From Arthrobacter sp. Bz4 (GTDB lineage Bacteria > Actinomycetota > Actinomycetes > Actinomycetales > Micrococcaceae), in contig NZ_QDAE01000002.1 of NCBI RefSeq assembly GCF_003075455.1, positions 124,001 through 188,000 on the forward strand: a stretch of DNA of 64,000 nt, read 5' to 3'. Each line of letters begins with the position of its first letter. Within the stretch, counting starts at the first letter, position 1. Position numbers and translations under genes: made by a program. The notes under the pieces are model-generated. The model ran no database searches. It saw only the letters and a program-made list of their open reading frames with translations, and was not told the DNA's origin. Below, piece by piece: positions 1-8,946 of this stretch.

Positions 1-37
1 CCTTGTCAGTGCCCAACCACCGGCATAGCATCCAGTA

Positions 38-1035
38 ATGGATGCCGTTGAATACACTCCAGCCCGAGATCAGCTCGTCTACACGTTCGGCGGCGCAGCG
101 CCAGTCATGACGATCCAGCCCGGAACGGTATTGAAGCTGTGGTCTGAGGACGCCTTCAACCACGCCCTGACCAGCGTCGATGATCTGTCCAGTGAGAAGG
201 TGGACCTCCGGTTTGTGAACCCCCAAACCGGACCGTTTACGTAGCTGGCGCGGAACCCGGAGACACTCTAGCCATTCATATTGTGGACCTGACGCCCGCC
301 CGTTCCTGGGGTGCATCGGCCACCATTCCCTTCTTCGGCGGACTCACCAGCACCGATCGCACTGCTCTACTGCAGGAACCGCTCCCGGATACCACCTGGA
401 TCTACCACGTTGACACTGCGCGGCAGACCGTTGGATTCCAAGCCCGGCATACCGAATTCGAGGTCGCGCTGCCTCTCGAACCAATGCTTGGCACCATTGG
501 GGTCGCTCCGCCCGGCGGCGAAGTGCGGTCATCGCTGGTCCCGGAGCGTTTCGGCGGCAACATGGATTCCCCCGAAGTCAAAGCCGGAACCACGGTCTAT
601 TTAGGGGTGAACGTCGAGGGAGCCTTGTTCTCCATTGGAGATGGCCATTACCGGCAGGGCGAGGGCGAAGCATGCGGAACGGCCGTGGAGGGAGCGATGA
701 ATTCAACCATTATCGTCGAGCTTATAAAGGGTGGAGCTCCGGCCTGGCCTCGGCTCGAAAGCGACAGTCACTGGATGGCCGTTGGTTCTTCACGACCCAT
801 GGAAGACTCCTGGCGAATCGGTCAGGTGGAGATGGTGAGGTGGTTTGAGGAGCTCTTCGGACTGCATCAGATGGACGCTTACCAGTTACTCACCCAGACG
901 GCGCTGGCGCCCATCGCCAACGCCGTCGATGCCAATTACAGCGTGGTGGTGAAGGCCGCAAAGAAGCTATTCCCCCGAGTGCATGCTTTTGACGGATTAC
1001 ACGATGACCTGCGTCACCGCAGCAAGAACCTCTAG
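38..1035 (+). pseudogene. Acetamidase/formamidase, split by a one-base frameshift
   Basis: Reads as an FmdA/AmdA-family amidase, a cytoplasmic enzyme hydrolysing formamide or acetamide to ammonia and the acid. The first frame stops at 242-244, but the next frame continues the family sequence without loss from 238 (NPQTGPF then YVAGAEPGDTLAIHIVDL) to 1035. Restoring one base in the TTT run at 236-238 gives about 332 residues, a normal length for the family. An in-frame stop at 26-28 limits the start to 38, and no clear ribosome binding site precedes it. It ends 8 bp before the SDR gene, so the two are probably co-transcribed. I cannot tell a true deletion from a homopolymer read error. Confidence 0.82.
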
Positions 1036-1043
1036 GAGAGACC

Positions 1044-1805
1044 ATGGACCTGCAATTGGCTGGACTGACCGCACTGGTAACCGGCGGTACTAAAGGTATT
1101 GGCCGGGCAATCGTCGAATCCTTCGCGGCAGAGGGTGCCAACGTGGGGTTCTGCGCTCGGAACCCCGCCGAGATCGAAGCTAGTGAAGCCGCACTGGTTG
1201 GCAGCCGCGGTCGCATCTCTGGTACGGCGATGGACATGGGCGACGCCGCCGCGGTGGCACGATGGGTCGGTGATTCAGCGTCGATGTTCGGCGGGATCGA
1301 CATAGTGGTCAGTAACGTGAGCGCCCTCGCCATCCCCGACACTGACGAAAACTGGGAAGCATCCCTCAGGGTAGACCTCATGGGTACGGTCAGGCTGGTC
1401 AAGGCGGCGCTGCCCCACCTGCAGCAGAGCAGCGCTGCGTCAATCATTGCCATCTCCAGCGTCTCCGGACGGGAAGTGGACTTCGCCTCCGGGCCCTACG
1501 GGACCGTCAAGTCGGCTCTCATCGCCTACATGGCAGGGCTGGCTTTTCAACTGGCCGAGCAAGGCATCCGCGCCAACACGGTCTCCCCCGGCAATACCTT
1601 TCACGAGGGCGGCGTGTGGCAGAACATCGAACAAGGCGACCCCGAGCTGTTCAGCATGGCGATGGGACTGAACCCAACACACCGGATGGGCACGCCGCAA
1701 GAAGTTGCCGATACCGTGGTATTCGTTGCCAGTCCGCGGTCCAGCCGAACCACTGGAGCCAACATCCTGGTCGACGGCGGGCTGTCCCGGGGCATCCAGT
1801 TCTAG
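1044..1805 (+). CDS. SDR family oxidoreductase
   Basis: A 253-residue classical short-chain dehydrogenase, an NAD(P)-dependent cytoplasmic oxidoreductase of unknown substrate. The nucleotide-binding motif TGGTKGIG is at residues 13-20, the structural SNVSA replaces the usual NNAG, the catalytic Ser lies in IAISSVSG and the YxxxK pair in YGTVK. The C-terminus ends in the usual GANILVDGG stretch. The start has a good site, AGGAGAG, just upstream of the ATG. It follows the split amidase by 8 bp, which suggests one operon and perhaps an amide- or aldehyde-related catabolic role, but the substrate cannot be read from sequence. Confidence 0.9.
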   Translation: MDLQLAGLTALVTGGTKGIGRAIVESFAAEGANVGFCARNPAEIEASEAALVGSRGRISGTAMDMGDAAAVARWVGDSASMFGGIDIVVSNVSALAIPDTDENWEASLRVDLMGTVRLVKAALPHLQQSSAASIIAISSVSGREVDFASGPYGTVKSALIAYMAGLAFQLAEQGIRANTVSPGNTFHEGGVWQNIEQGDPELFSMAMGLNPTHRMGTPQEVADTVVFVASPRSSRTTGANILVDGGLSRGIQF

Positions 1806-1820
1806 GCCAGGTGAAAAGTG

Positions 1821-2648
1821 CTACATCCGGCCGAACCTGGCACGGATGATGGCGAAAGCGCCGTAGAAGATCAGCCCCACAGCGATGGCGATCAGGATCC
1901 CATTCCCAAACGGGTGGTCCTGGAGCGCCTTGAGGCTCCCATCCAGACCCGTCGATTGGGACGGTTGGTTGGTGATGGCAGCAACCACAAAGAGCAATCC
2001 CATGAGGATGAGCGCCACCCCCTTCGCGACGTGGCCCAGCACCCCCAGTGCGTCGACCACGGCACCCCGCCGCAAATCAACAAAGTGCTCCAGTTCGGGT
2101 CTGAACGTTCGACGCAGCCCTTTGACGATGAAGTAGACGCCAATCCCTAGCACCGTGCCGCCCACCACGAGCACGATGAAGGATCCCAGCGGGTAGGCCA
2201 TCATCGTCCTGGTGAAATCCCTGGTGAACTCACTCGAGTCCGGGCCATCGCCCAGTGCGAATCGTGCCATGGTCACCGCCATGATCCCGTAGGTGACGGC
2301 CAGGGACCCCGACGAGACGGCTTTCTCAAGCCGCTTCCCCACTGGCTTCCGCCGATACCGCAGGGTGGACTCGCTGAGCTGCCACAGGGCAAGCCCCAAA
2401 CAACCAATCGCACACGCCCACATGGTCCACGGTCCAGCAGATCCTGAAGCCAACTGCTCCAGCGCCCCCGTGGGCTCCGCCTGCCCGTCCCCACCGGACG
2501 CGACCTGCAATGCGATGACCCCGATCAGGATGTGCACCACCCCGAGCACCGCAAACCCAAAACGAGCGGTGACGTCCAATGCCAACCCGTCCGAGATACT
2601 TTCAGCCGTATCCGCTATTCCGGACCTGTTGCTTCCCCCCGCGGACAT
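1821..2648 (-). CDS. DUF1206 family membrane protein
   Basis: A 275-residue integral membrane protein with about six hydrophobic segments arranged as three pairs, the layout of the DUF1206 family, whose function is unknown. Pairs lie near residues 30-50/75-92, 113-132/153-177 and 205-227/247-268, each separated by a basic or acidic loop. No catalytic residues are recognised. It is convergent with the SDR gene, whose stop lies 15 bp away, and is transcribed alone. Assignment to DUF1206 is from the repeat pattern and sequence character; any role in transport or stress is unknown. Confidence 0.75.
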   Translation of the reverse strand: MSAGGSNRSGIADTAESISDGLALDVTARFGFAVLGVVHILIGVIALQVASGGDGQAEPTGALEQLASGSAGPWTMWACAIGCLGLALWQLSESTLRYRRKPVGKRLEKAVSSGSLAVTYGIMAVTMARFALGDGPDSSEFTRDFTRTMMAYPLGSFIVLVVGGTVLGIGVYFIVKGLRRTFRPELEHFVDLRRGAVVDALGVLGHVAKGVALILMGLLFVVAAITNQPSQSTGLDGSLKALQDHPFGNGILIAIAVGLIFYGAFAIIRARFGRM

Positions 2649-2988
2649 CCACGCTCCCCCATTAGCCAGAGCTTCTACCCTATCCGGGCGGGGGAGCGAC
2701 CCGGAAAACTTCGGAAGCGGCCCGTCGTCAGCTCCTGAAGGGACCCTCGCCCACGCTAGTGGTTGACGAAACGTCAGTAGGAGGGATGCCTTCGCAGCAG
2801 GGCGCCCTTTCGGCCACGGAAAGCGCGGTGCTACAGTTCGAACGAAACCAACGGCGGGCGTCCCGGCTGGGATAGCTATCTACCAGGTGGACCTGCACAT
2901 TGATGACCCGCAGTTGCCCGGAAGCGCCCGCCGGGAGGATTCCCCGGCCAGGGCTCGACGGCGGCTGCCCACCCGGGAGACAACACCT
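2649..2988. other. Intergenic region, DUF1206 gene to guanine deaminase
   Basis: A 340-bp divergent gap. The deaminase frame is open through part of it (from 2887), but the residues before 2989 are low-complexity and unlike the family, so I treat them as leader. No tRNA, repeat or strong hairpin was noticed. It must hold the promoters for both flanking genes, though no clear consensus hexamers stand out. Confidence 0.5.
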
Positions 2989-3480
2989 GTGAACACTGAA
3001 GACGAAGCGCGGTTCCTCGACGAGACCGTCGCGTTGGCGGTCGCAAATGTCCACAACGACGGCGGTCCATTCGGGGCGCTAATCGTCACCAGCGATGGTC
3101 GTAGCTTCGCGGGCGTCAATCGTGTCACCGCGTCCAATGACCCGACCGCGCATGCCGAAGTGATGGCCATCCGCAACGCCTGCACCGCACTGGAAACCTT
3201 CGAACTCTCTGGAAGCACGCTCTACACGAGCTGCGAGCCCTGCCCACTTTGCGTCTCCGCCGCGCTCTGGGCGCGAGTCGAATCGGTGGTTTACGCGGCC
3301 GACCGGTTCGACGCGGAGAAAGCCGGCTTTGATGACGCGGTCTTCTACGACTACTTCAACACCCCGGATGAAGAACGGTCGATGCCGGTACGGCAGGTGG
3401 CCCCACTCGCGGAAGCGGAACTCCCAGCCTCGGCTCCGTTTGCCGCCTGGCGTACCCTGGCCGCGAGGGTCGACTACTGA
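2989..3480 (+). CDS. guaD: Guanine deaminase (nucleoside deaminase family)
   Basis: A 163-residue zinc enzyme of the cytidine-deaminase fold, most like Bacillus guanine deaminase, which converts guanine to xanthine and ammonia in purine salvage. Visible family features are GGPFGA, the HAE zinc/proton-shuttle motif in SNDPTAHAEV (H55, E57), the zinc-binding YTSCEPCPLC (C85, C88), AGFDD near the C-terminus and the final FAAWR...Y segment, all shared with GuaD rather than with tRNA adenosine deaminases. The GTG at 2989 is chosen because GGGAGA lies 8 bases upstream and the family starts here. Its stop overlaps the converging membrane-protein gene by 7 bases. Confidence 0.87.
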   Translation: MNTEDEARFLDETVALAVANVHNDGGPFGALIVTSDGRSFAGVNRVTASNDPTAHAEVMAIRNACTALETFELSGSTLYTSCEPCPLCVSAALWARVESVVYAADRFDAEKAGFDDAVFYDYFNTPDEERSMPVRQVAPLAEAELPASAPFAAWRTLAARVDY

Positions 3481-4661
3481 GCAGTCATGAACCGCGGCAG
3501 CAGTTCGACCGCCACCAGGGCCAGCCCAGCAGTAACCGTCGTCCACAGTACAACGGCCGCCGTCGGCTGCTGCCACAGCACCAACACGACCATTGCGACG
3601 ACGATGACGGCGGCTTGGGCCGCACGTTTGTGCCGCCCCAGGCTGTGCTGCCAGGGCTCTGGGTCGCTGTCGCCGCGGGCGTATCCGGCATCCGGGGTAT
3701 TGCCGCGCCGCTGCCCCACAGCCACACTGGACCGTCTCACCAGGAACGCAACCAGCATGGTCAGCAACGCAACCACGAAGACGCTCCTCAAGCTGACCTG
3801 CAGTGGGGCAAGTAGACGATCGATGAGACTCTGCGCTGCCGCTGGGGTAATCCGGTCGGACGGGATCGCGTTGAGGTAATACGCCCGCCCCAGTCCCACT
3901 GCGACCGCTAGCAGTGCCATGGCAAGCGCAGTCCCAAAGCCCAGCGTCCCAATCGCTCGCAGCCTCGAGCCGGTGGGTGCCACCGCGATCGCAGCGACTG
4001 ACCCTAGCGCGGCGAGCCATGTCAGGGTCACTGCACCACGGTCAAGGACATTGATCGTTCGCCCAGCCCGGACCAGCTCTGGCGACTGGAAAAGGGTGAC
4101 CTCGGCGTCGATCTCTGGAATTCTTGCCGCGATCGTCACATCTTCTCGGATCAGCCGCTCCTTGACCTGCGCGATGATCTCCCCGGTGGAAATAGTTACA
4201 GCACCGCTCTCGTCGAGGCTGGCCGCACCGGTGGGTTCGCCCGTGATCAGACCAATGAGCCGCTGGTGCGCCTCGCGGTTCGCCGCGATCCACAGGACCT
4301 GAAACTCCGGGGCGGTGACCACCCGGGAAGCGACAGCCTCAATTCTGGCGTGGGTTTGTTCAACGATCACCGGCACCAGGTCCGCGATCAGGGGTTCTGC
4401 CAACGGTGCCGACCGGGTCAGCTCGGTCAATGCATCCCGGGCGCGTCCCTCAACGTCAATTGACGCAACAATTCGCTCGGTCACGTGTTCGGCCACCTCT
4501 GCCTGAATCGCTGGGTCGGCCGCCAGCGGAGCGACTGTTGCCACATATCGATCGGTGGCAAGAATGTGGGTGCGCAGGCATAGAGCCGGAACCGTGGCGA
4601 AGACCAGTCCGGCGGTGAGGACTACCAGGATCACTGACGTGACCCAACGTTTCCTGGGCAT
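3474..4661 (-). CDS. Multi-pass membrane protein of unknown function
   Basis: A 395-residue integral membrane protein. A first transmembrane segment (residues 8-28) is followed by a long extracytoplasmic helical region (about 30-210), then segments near 213-235, 240-262, 293-312, 348-366 and 368-387, with a charged loop around 315-345. No enzyme motif is visible. Actinobacteria carry many such proteins of unknown role beside small SHOCT proteins, as here: the upstream SHOCT gene ends 13 bp before this start, so the two form an operon with the DUF6325 gene. GGAG precedes the ATG by about 9 bases. Confidence 0.7.
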   Translation of the reverse strand: MPRKRWVTSVILVVLTAGLVFATVPALCLRTHILATDRYVATVAPLAADPAIQAEVAEHVTERIVASIDVEGRARDALTELTRSAPLAEPLIADLVPVIVEQTHARIEAVASRVVTAPEFQVLWIAANREAHQRLIGLITGEPTGAASLDESGAVTISTGEIIAQVKERLIREDVTIAARIPEIDAEVTLFQSPELVRAGRTINVLDRGAVTLTWLAALGSVAAIAVAPTGSRLRAIGTLGFGTALAMALLAVAVGLGRAYYLNAIPSDRITPAAAQSLIDRLLAPLQVSLRSVFVVALLTMLVAFLVRRSSVAVGQRRGNTPDAGYARGDSDPEPWQHSLGRHKRAAQAAVIVVAMVVLVLWQQPTAAVVLWTTVTAGLALVAVELLPRFMTAQ

Positions 4662-4674
4662 GGCCGCGCTCCGG

Positions 4675-4944
4675 CTAGGCCAGCAATCTGGATTTCGCGG
4701 CCGCGAATTCCGCGGCGGTCAGCACCCCGGCCGAGTGAAGGTTGGCGAGCCGGGCCAGTTGGTCAACCAACTGATCTCCGCCTGTCATCGGCGGTGGCGG
4801 GCTCGACGCCGGATGGGGGCGAACCTGTCGGTCATGCATCCGATGGTTGATAGCCGCGGCGGTCATCTGTGCTGTGCCTGAGATGACTGCTGTTCGGGCC
4901 ACGGATCCAAGGAGGCCCGGTCTGCCCTGTCTGCCGAATGGCAT
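4675..4944 (-). CDS. Small SHOCT-domain protein
   Basis: An 89-residue protein. The C-terminal 30 residues (LVDQLARLANLHSAGVLTAAEF and on to SRLLA) match the SHOCT motif, a short two-helix oligomerisation module found at the ends of many bacterial membrane-associated proteins. The N-terminal half is a basic, Ala/Gly-rich stretch with one weakly hydrophobic segment and a Pro run (PPPP). AAGGA lies 7 bases before the ATG. It is the middle gene of a minus-strand trio with DUF6325 upstream and the large membrane protein downstream. Confidence 0.75.
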   Translation of the reverse strand: MPFGRQGRPGLLGSVARTAVISGTAQMTAAAINHRMHDRQVRPHPASSPPPPMTGGDQLVDQLARLANLHSAGVLTAAEFAAAKSRLLA

Positions 4945-4980
4945 TTCGTGTCCTTCGAACGGATTTTGGGGATGAGTCGA

Positions 4981-5409
4981 TTAGCTTGCAGCGACACCAT
5001 CGGCCTGAAAAGCGTCGACCACTGTGTCGTGCGGAATGTGGACGTGCAGCGCGGTTGTCCCGCCCGCGGCCCGCACGTCTTCAGACAAGCGCCGAGCCCA
5101 CCGATGCTCCAGCGTGACGATCACCGAGGACTCGTTGTCCCCGACTGACTCCGCCACCACCTCAATGTCGGTTTCGCTGAGCAACGTCAGTGGCCGCGGA
5201 TCGACAATCAATCGCGACCAGACGGCCGGCAGATCGTCCCCCAGATCCCTGACGTTGAGCGTGCCCAGCCCATCCCTGGCAACAACAACTACGTCGAGGA
5301 GGGCGACTGCCCCCGACTCAACTGCCTCGCTCAATGAGAAAGCAACACTCTGGTCAATCTCCGGGCTGGGAAACGTGCAGATGATCACTTCGACTGGGCC
5401 GACTCGCAT
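4981..5409 (-). CDS. DUF6325 family protein
   Basis: A 142-residue soluble protein of the DUF6325 group, whose members sit next to SHOCT proteins in many actinobacteria; function unknown. It begins MRVGPVEVIICTFP, has alternating beta and helix segments typical of a ferredoxin-like repeat, and ends VDAFQADGVAAS. I chose the ATG at 5409 over an upstream GTG at 5427 because AAGAGGAGCC lies just before it. First gene of the minus-strand trio. A remnant of the related-looking DUF1269 family lies divergently just upstream. Confidence 0.72.
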   Translation of the reverse strand: MRVGPVEVIICTFPSPEIDQSVAFSLSEAVESGAVALLDVVVVARDGLGTLNVRDLGDDLPAVWSRLIVDPRPLTLLSETDIEVVAESVGDNESSVIVTLEHRWARRLSEDVRAAGGTTALHVHIPHDTVVDAFQADGVAAS

Positions 5410-5809
5410 GTGGCTCCTCTTCAACACCTACGCTCAGGTTCAAAGCTCAATTTTCCACAAACCACACGAACTGAAATCACCCGGTCCGGGTGATCTGCCA
5501 ACCACGTCCCGAACGACACAGTTAGATGGTCACCACTGGCACCTCGGCACTCTTCCTGCTGACGAGTGGGGCAATCGTCGACCGGGTCAGTGAAGCCTTC
5601 GCCGGGACCAGGATGGTGCTCCTCGGACCTAACCTGGGCTGGGAAGCAGCGGATGCGCTCCGCAACACTTTTTCGGCGACCGACCACGCCTCTCGGGAAA
5701 CGCTCTTGTGCTCAAAGCCAGGAACTCCCACGATTGGTATCAGCTGACGGGTTCTGCTGCAAGGATGCATGAGACCGCCCGATAGTCCATCGTGAGGACG
5801 TGTTGATCC
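5410..5809. other. 400-bp divergent region containing a DUF1269 remnant
   Basis: The region separates the DUF6325 operon from the large LuxR-type regulator. Its only coding-like content is the short plus-strand remnant at 5526-5747. No tRNA-like or strong hairpin structures were seen. A long minus-strand open frame across 5522-6052 is not credible, because it lies antisense to the start of the regulator and lacks family-like sequence. Confidence 0.45.
5526..5747 (+). pseudogene. C-terminal remnant of a DUF1269-type protein
   Basis: The 73 residues contain TGTSALFLLTSGAIVDRV, then AFAGTRMVLLGPNLGWEA and ALRNTF. This resembles the C-terminal half of DUF1269 membrane-associated proteins, where GTSALFLL...G...L...LS...E..LR..F is the usual pattern. 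The usual N-terminal half with its glycine-zipper segment is absent, and an in-frame TAG lies directly before the ATG. The tail after ALRNTF does not look like the family. I infer a degraded gene, though a short expressed fragment cannot be excluded. Confidence 0.45.
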
Positions 5810-8488
5810 ATGGTCACATATGGAGCAGTTGCCGCGACAAAGGTCAGGCCGCCACGGCCGGACCAGTCTGCTTTGCTGCGTCCACGTCTCTTGCAGGCGG
5901 TGGACGCCGTGCTTCAGCCCTGCTCCCGACTTGCCTCGATCACCGGTGGGATGGGCTATGGCAAAACGACGCTCGCTGTTCAGTGGGTTTCCAGGCGGAA
6001 AGCTCAGGGCCGCCCCGTCGTCTGGCTCACCATCGACCCGGCCGACGACCAACCCGCACGGTTCTGGTCACTGGTGGTGAGTGCCATCGAGCTGGCAATT
6101 CCCACGCTGGGGGATGGCCGCCTGCGCAGACACCCAGCGCCGGAGACATCCGGGGACAACGCATTCATCGACAGCATCATCACGACCATCGCTGAGGTAA
6201 AGGGACAGGTTATTTTCGTCCTGGATGACTGCCACGCGCTGAGGGATCGTCGGGTCCTTCAGGACCTCGACTATTTTGTTCTGCGCTCCGCATCGAACGT
6301 GCGCTTCATTCTGATCGGTCGATCCCTACCGAGGCTCAGTGCGTTGTATCAGGTCAACCTTGACGACGCTCTCATCGAGGTCGACGGCGGATCGCTCGCC
6401 TTCACCAGGCGTGAGTTGGTTCGGCTGGTGAGGGGTTCCCCCCTGGACGTTGACCGCTTACTTGATCTGACCGAGGGGTGGCCTGCGGCGACCAGACTGG
6501 CGTCCCGCCACGCAGAGTCGGTCAGTTCCCAGAACCCACCAGATGCGACCTCAGACCCTTTGCATCGCCAGCTTATGCGGCCTCTCTTCGACTCCTACAG
6601 GCCCGAACTGCAACAACTACTGCTCTCCGTGTCGACGCTTGCCACCTGGACTGTCGAGGATCTCAACCATGTTCTGGGCCGAACCAATGGCGCGCAGGTC
6701 CTCGACCGCCTCCGCGCCGAAACGGGTCTGATCATGGACGTCAGCAGCGAGCCATTGGCGATCAGACATTTTCGATGCCACCGGTTGCTGCGGCGCTTCC
6801 TCGACGCTCACGCTGCGGCGAATCCTACAGATTCCTTGGCTGCCGCCCACGCCCGGATGGCCGCCTGGTTACCGGAGCAGGGACGACACGCGGAGGCTCT
6901 GGTTCATGCGGTGCAGTCAGGAAACCCCGATGTATTGCGAACCACCGTGGCCACCTCTGGTCTTGAACTCCTGTGGGGCGGCGAAGCCAACCTTATTCTC
7001 GAAATATCCGCCAGCCAAAAGCGTCACTCCTTCCAGGAGCTGACGCTCCTGGAAGGGGTGATCGCGTTGCGGGCGGGCGACCCGACCGTAGCCTCCGAAG
7101 GCCTCGATCGCCTCAAACGCAGCGGCGCTGGGCAGCACCTACCGGCGGCATTTGTCCTGCTGGCAACCGCTCTCCAGGCTCAGTTGGATATGTCGCGAGG
7201 CTCATTCACTGACGCTGTGGACTTGCTTGAAAAGGTCGTTGAACAACCTCCCCTCGACGACCTCGACCTGTACCTGACGAATGTCCTGGCCGCAGCGATG
7301 GTTGGGGTGGGGCGGTTTGAAGACGCGCTGGCCCTATCGCTGCAGGCATCCCGGCTTGCCCGTAACCGCGGGAACCAGACCGCTCTGGTTGATGCCCGAT
7401 CGGTTGCTGCCGCTGTCCATGTCTCCCGTGAAGAATTCAGGCTGGCCCGGGCAGAAGCCTCCTGGGCTATCCGGCGCGCCGGTGAAACCGAACTACGCTA
7501 CGGCCCCAGCCTGAGGCCGGCGCACCTGATCGCCGCGTGGTGCGCCTATCACGCCTTGGACGATTCGTCGGCCCGGCTCCACAACGCCTACGTCAGACGC
7601 GCCGATTCGGCCGTCCCAGTAATCGCCCGTTCGAACTCAAAGCTATCCCTGATCCTGCAATTTCAAAGCGGGAGCAACCGGCATGAGGCTGCTGCCGGGC
7701 TGTTGAACCGGGTGCGACACGACCTTATCCACGGTGCGTTCCCACCAGACCTCGCTATTTGCTCCCTCCAAACGGCGTCAATGCTGCTCCAGCTGAGACA
7801 CGGCGACGCATTGGAGACGCTCAAGTCGGAACTCAGGCAGCATCAAGGGGTGAGCGGAGAACTGCACACCATCTCCGCGTGGGAGCTCCTCGCCGCCGGG
7901 CATCTGAATGCCGCCCGGAAGCTCCTGTCAGCAGTCACCGCTGGCTACGTTGAAAGCCAAAGCCGGTGCTCCATTCTGACCGCGTGGGCTCTGACCTGCC
8001 GCATAGCGCTCGAAGAGGACCGGACCTACGAGGCTCGAACCGCGTTGGGGGAAGCTCTTCAACTGGGGGCCAAAAGCGGCACGCTACGCGCGTTCGCGTT
8101 TGCCGGGGCCGAAGTCCGAGCTGCTGTGGTTCATGAACAACTCTACTTTCCCGCGTTCGGCCACATCATCGCACGCATCACCCGTTTCCGGGGTAACGGG
8201 CAAAGCTCGTTCTACCCGCCCCTCACCCATCGTGAATTGGATCTCCTCACCCTGCTGCCCACCTTCGCGACCGTCGACGAGATCGCGGAGCGGCTGTTGA
8301 TCTCAACAAACACCGTAAAGACACATGTCCGGGGCATTTACCGGAAGCTGGGGGCGACTTCCCGCCGGGAAGCGATCGCCATTGCCCAGGACCTTGGGCT
8401 GTTGCCGGCAACCGCCAGCACACCAGCCAGTTCCGCCGTTGTGCTCAACGGCGCGCGTAAATCCCTTACCCCGCGCTACGACAACTAG
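5810..8488 (+). CDS. LAL/MalT-type LuxR transcriptional regulator
   Basis: An 892-residue regulator of the large ATP-binding LuxR type (STAND ATPase). The N-terminal NTPase holds a Walker A GGMGYGKTT (residues 46-54) and a Walker B VIFVLDDCHAL; a long helical, TPR-like middle follows, and the C-terminal LuxR HTH reads LTHRELDLLTLLP to TNTVKTHVRGIYRKLGATSR. Such proteins oligomerise on ligand and ATP binding and activate promoters; the ligand here is unknown. The upstream site is weak (GAGGA 12 bases before the ATG). The next two genes, a SHOCT membrane protein and a channel, follow closely on the same strand and are plausible targets. Confidence 0.9.
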   Translation: MVTYGAVAATKVRPPRPDQSALLRPRLLQAVDAVLQPCSRLASITGGMGYGKTTLAVQWVSRRKAQGRPVVWLTIDPADDQPARFWSLVVSAIELAIPTLGDGRLRRHPAPETSGDNAFIDSIITTIAEVKGQVIFVLDDCHALRDRRVLQDLDYFVLRSASNVRFILIGRSLPRLSALYQVNLDDALIEVDGGSLAFTRRELVRLVRGSPLDVDRLLDLTEGWPAATRLASRHAESVSSQNPPDATSDPLHRQLMRPLFDSYRPELQQLLLSVSTLATWTVEDLNHVLGRTNGAQVLDRLRAETGLIMDVSSEPLAIRHFRCHRLLRRFLDAHAAANPTDSLAAAHARMAAWLPEQGRHAEALVHAVQSGNPDVLRTTVATSGLELLWGGEANLILEISASQKRHSFQELTLLEGVIALRAGDPTVASEGLDRLKRSGAGQHLPAAFVLLATALQAQLDMSRGSFTDAVDLLEKVVEQPPLDDLDLYLTNVLAAAMVGVGRFEDALALSLQASRLARNRGNQTALVDARSVAAAVHVSREEFRLARAEASWAIRRAGETELRYGPSLRPAHLIAAWCAYHALDDSSARLHNAYVRRADSAVPVIARSNSKLSLILQFQSGSNRHEAAAGLLNRVRHDLIHGAFPPDLAICSLQTASMLLQLRHGDALETLKSELRQHQGVSGELHTISAWELLAAGHLNAARKLLSAVTAGYVESQSRCSILTAWALTCRIALEEDRTYEARTALGEALQLGAKSGTLRAFAFAGAEVRAAVVHEQLYFPAFGHIIARITRFRGNGQSSFYPPLTHRELDLLTLLPTFATVDEIAERLLISTNTVKTHVRGIYRKLGATSRREAIAIAQDLGLLPATASTPASSAVVLNGARKSLTPRYDN

Positions 8489-8517
8489 TCGTAGCACCCG
8501 ACCCTAGGAGGTGCTCT

Positions 8518-8946
8518 GTGAGCATCAACTTCTGGGACTTCTTTTGGGCAACGCTGGTCTTTTTCCTGCTCGTGTCCTATTTGTCGCTCCTCTTCTTTGT
8601 ACTGGCCGACATCTTCCGCAGCCCGGAAATGGGTAGATGGGTCAAGTTCGTCTGGGTTCTTCTCCTCATCTTCCTTCCCTTCTTCACAGCATTGGCCTAC
8701 CTCGTAGCCCACGGACAGGCGATGGCCCTGCGCAGCTACGGAATGATTGAGTCTTCTCGCACCGCAGCAGCAGCCACCGCGGGCAACGAAGAGGCGACGG
8801 CCGTGAACCAGATCAAGACCGCGAAGGCCCTGTTGGATGACAACGCAATTTCTGAAGCCGAGTTCCAACGGCTCAAGGAGAGCATCCTGGTCGATCTGCC
8901 CTTCAGCACAGGCCGCTCACCTGGAGCGGGCACCCAACCTCGATGA
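8518..8946 (+). CDS. Two-TM membrane protein with C-terminal SHOCT motif
   Basis: A 142-residue protein. Two strongly hydrophobic segments (about residues 8-30 and 41-63) form a phospholipase-D-N-like membrane hairpin; an Ala-rich linker follows, and the C-terminus (TAKALLDDNAISEAEFQRL) is a SHOCT motif. Function unknown. AGGAGG lies 5 bases before the GTG start, one of the best ribosome sites in the window. The stop overlaps the start of the channel gene by four bases (ATGA), so translation is probably coupled. Confidence 0.8.
   Translation: MSINFWDFFWATLVFFLLVSYLSLLFFVLADIFRSPEMGRWVKFVWVLLLIFLPFFTALAYLVAHGQAMALRSYGMIESSRTAAAATAGNEEATAVNQIKTAKALLDDNAISEAEFQRLKESILVDLPFSTGRSPGAGTQPR

Noticed and set aside
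5522-6052. Minus-strand open frame of 176 codons
   Set aside because: It is antisense to the DUF1269 remnant and the start of the LAL regulator and has no protein-family character.
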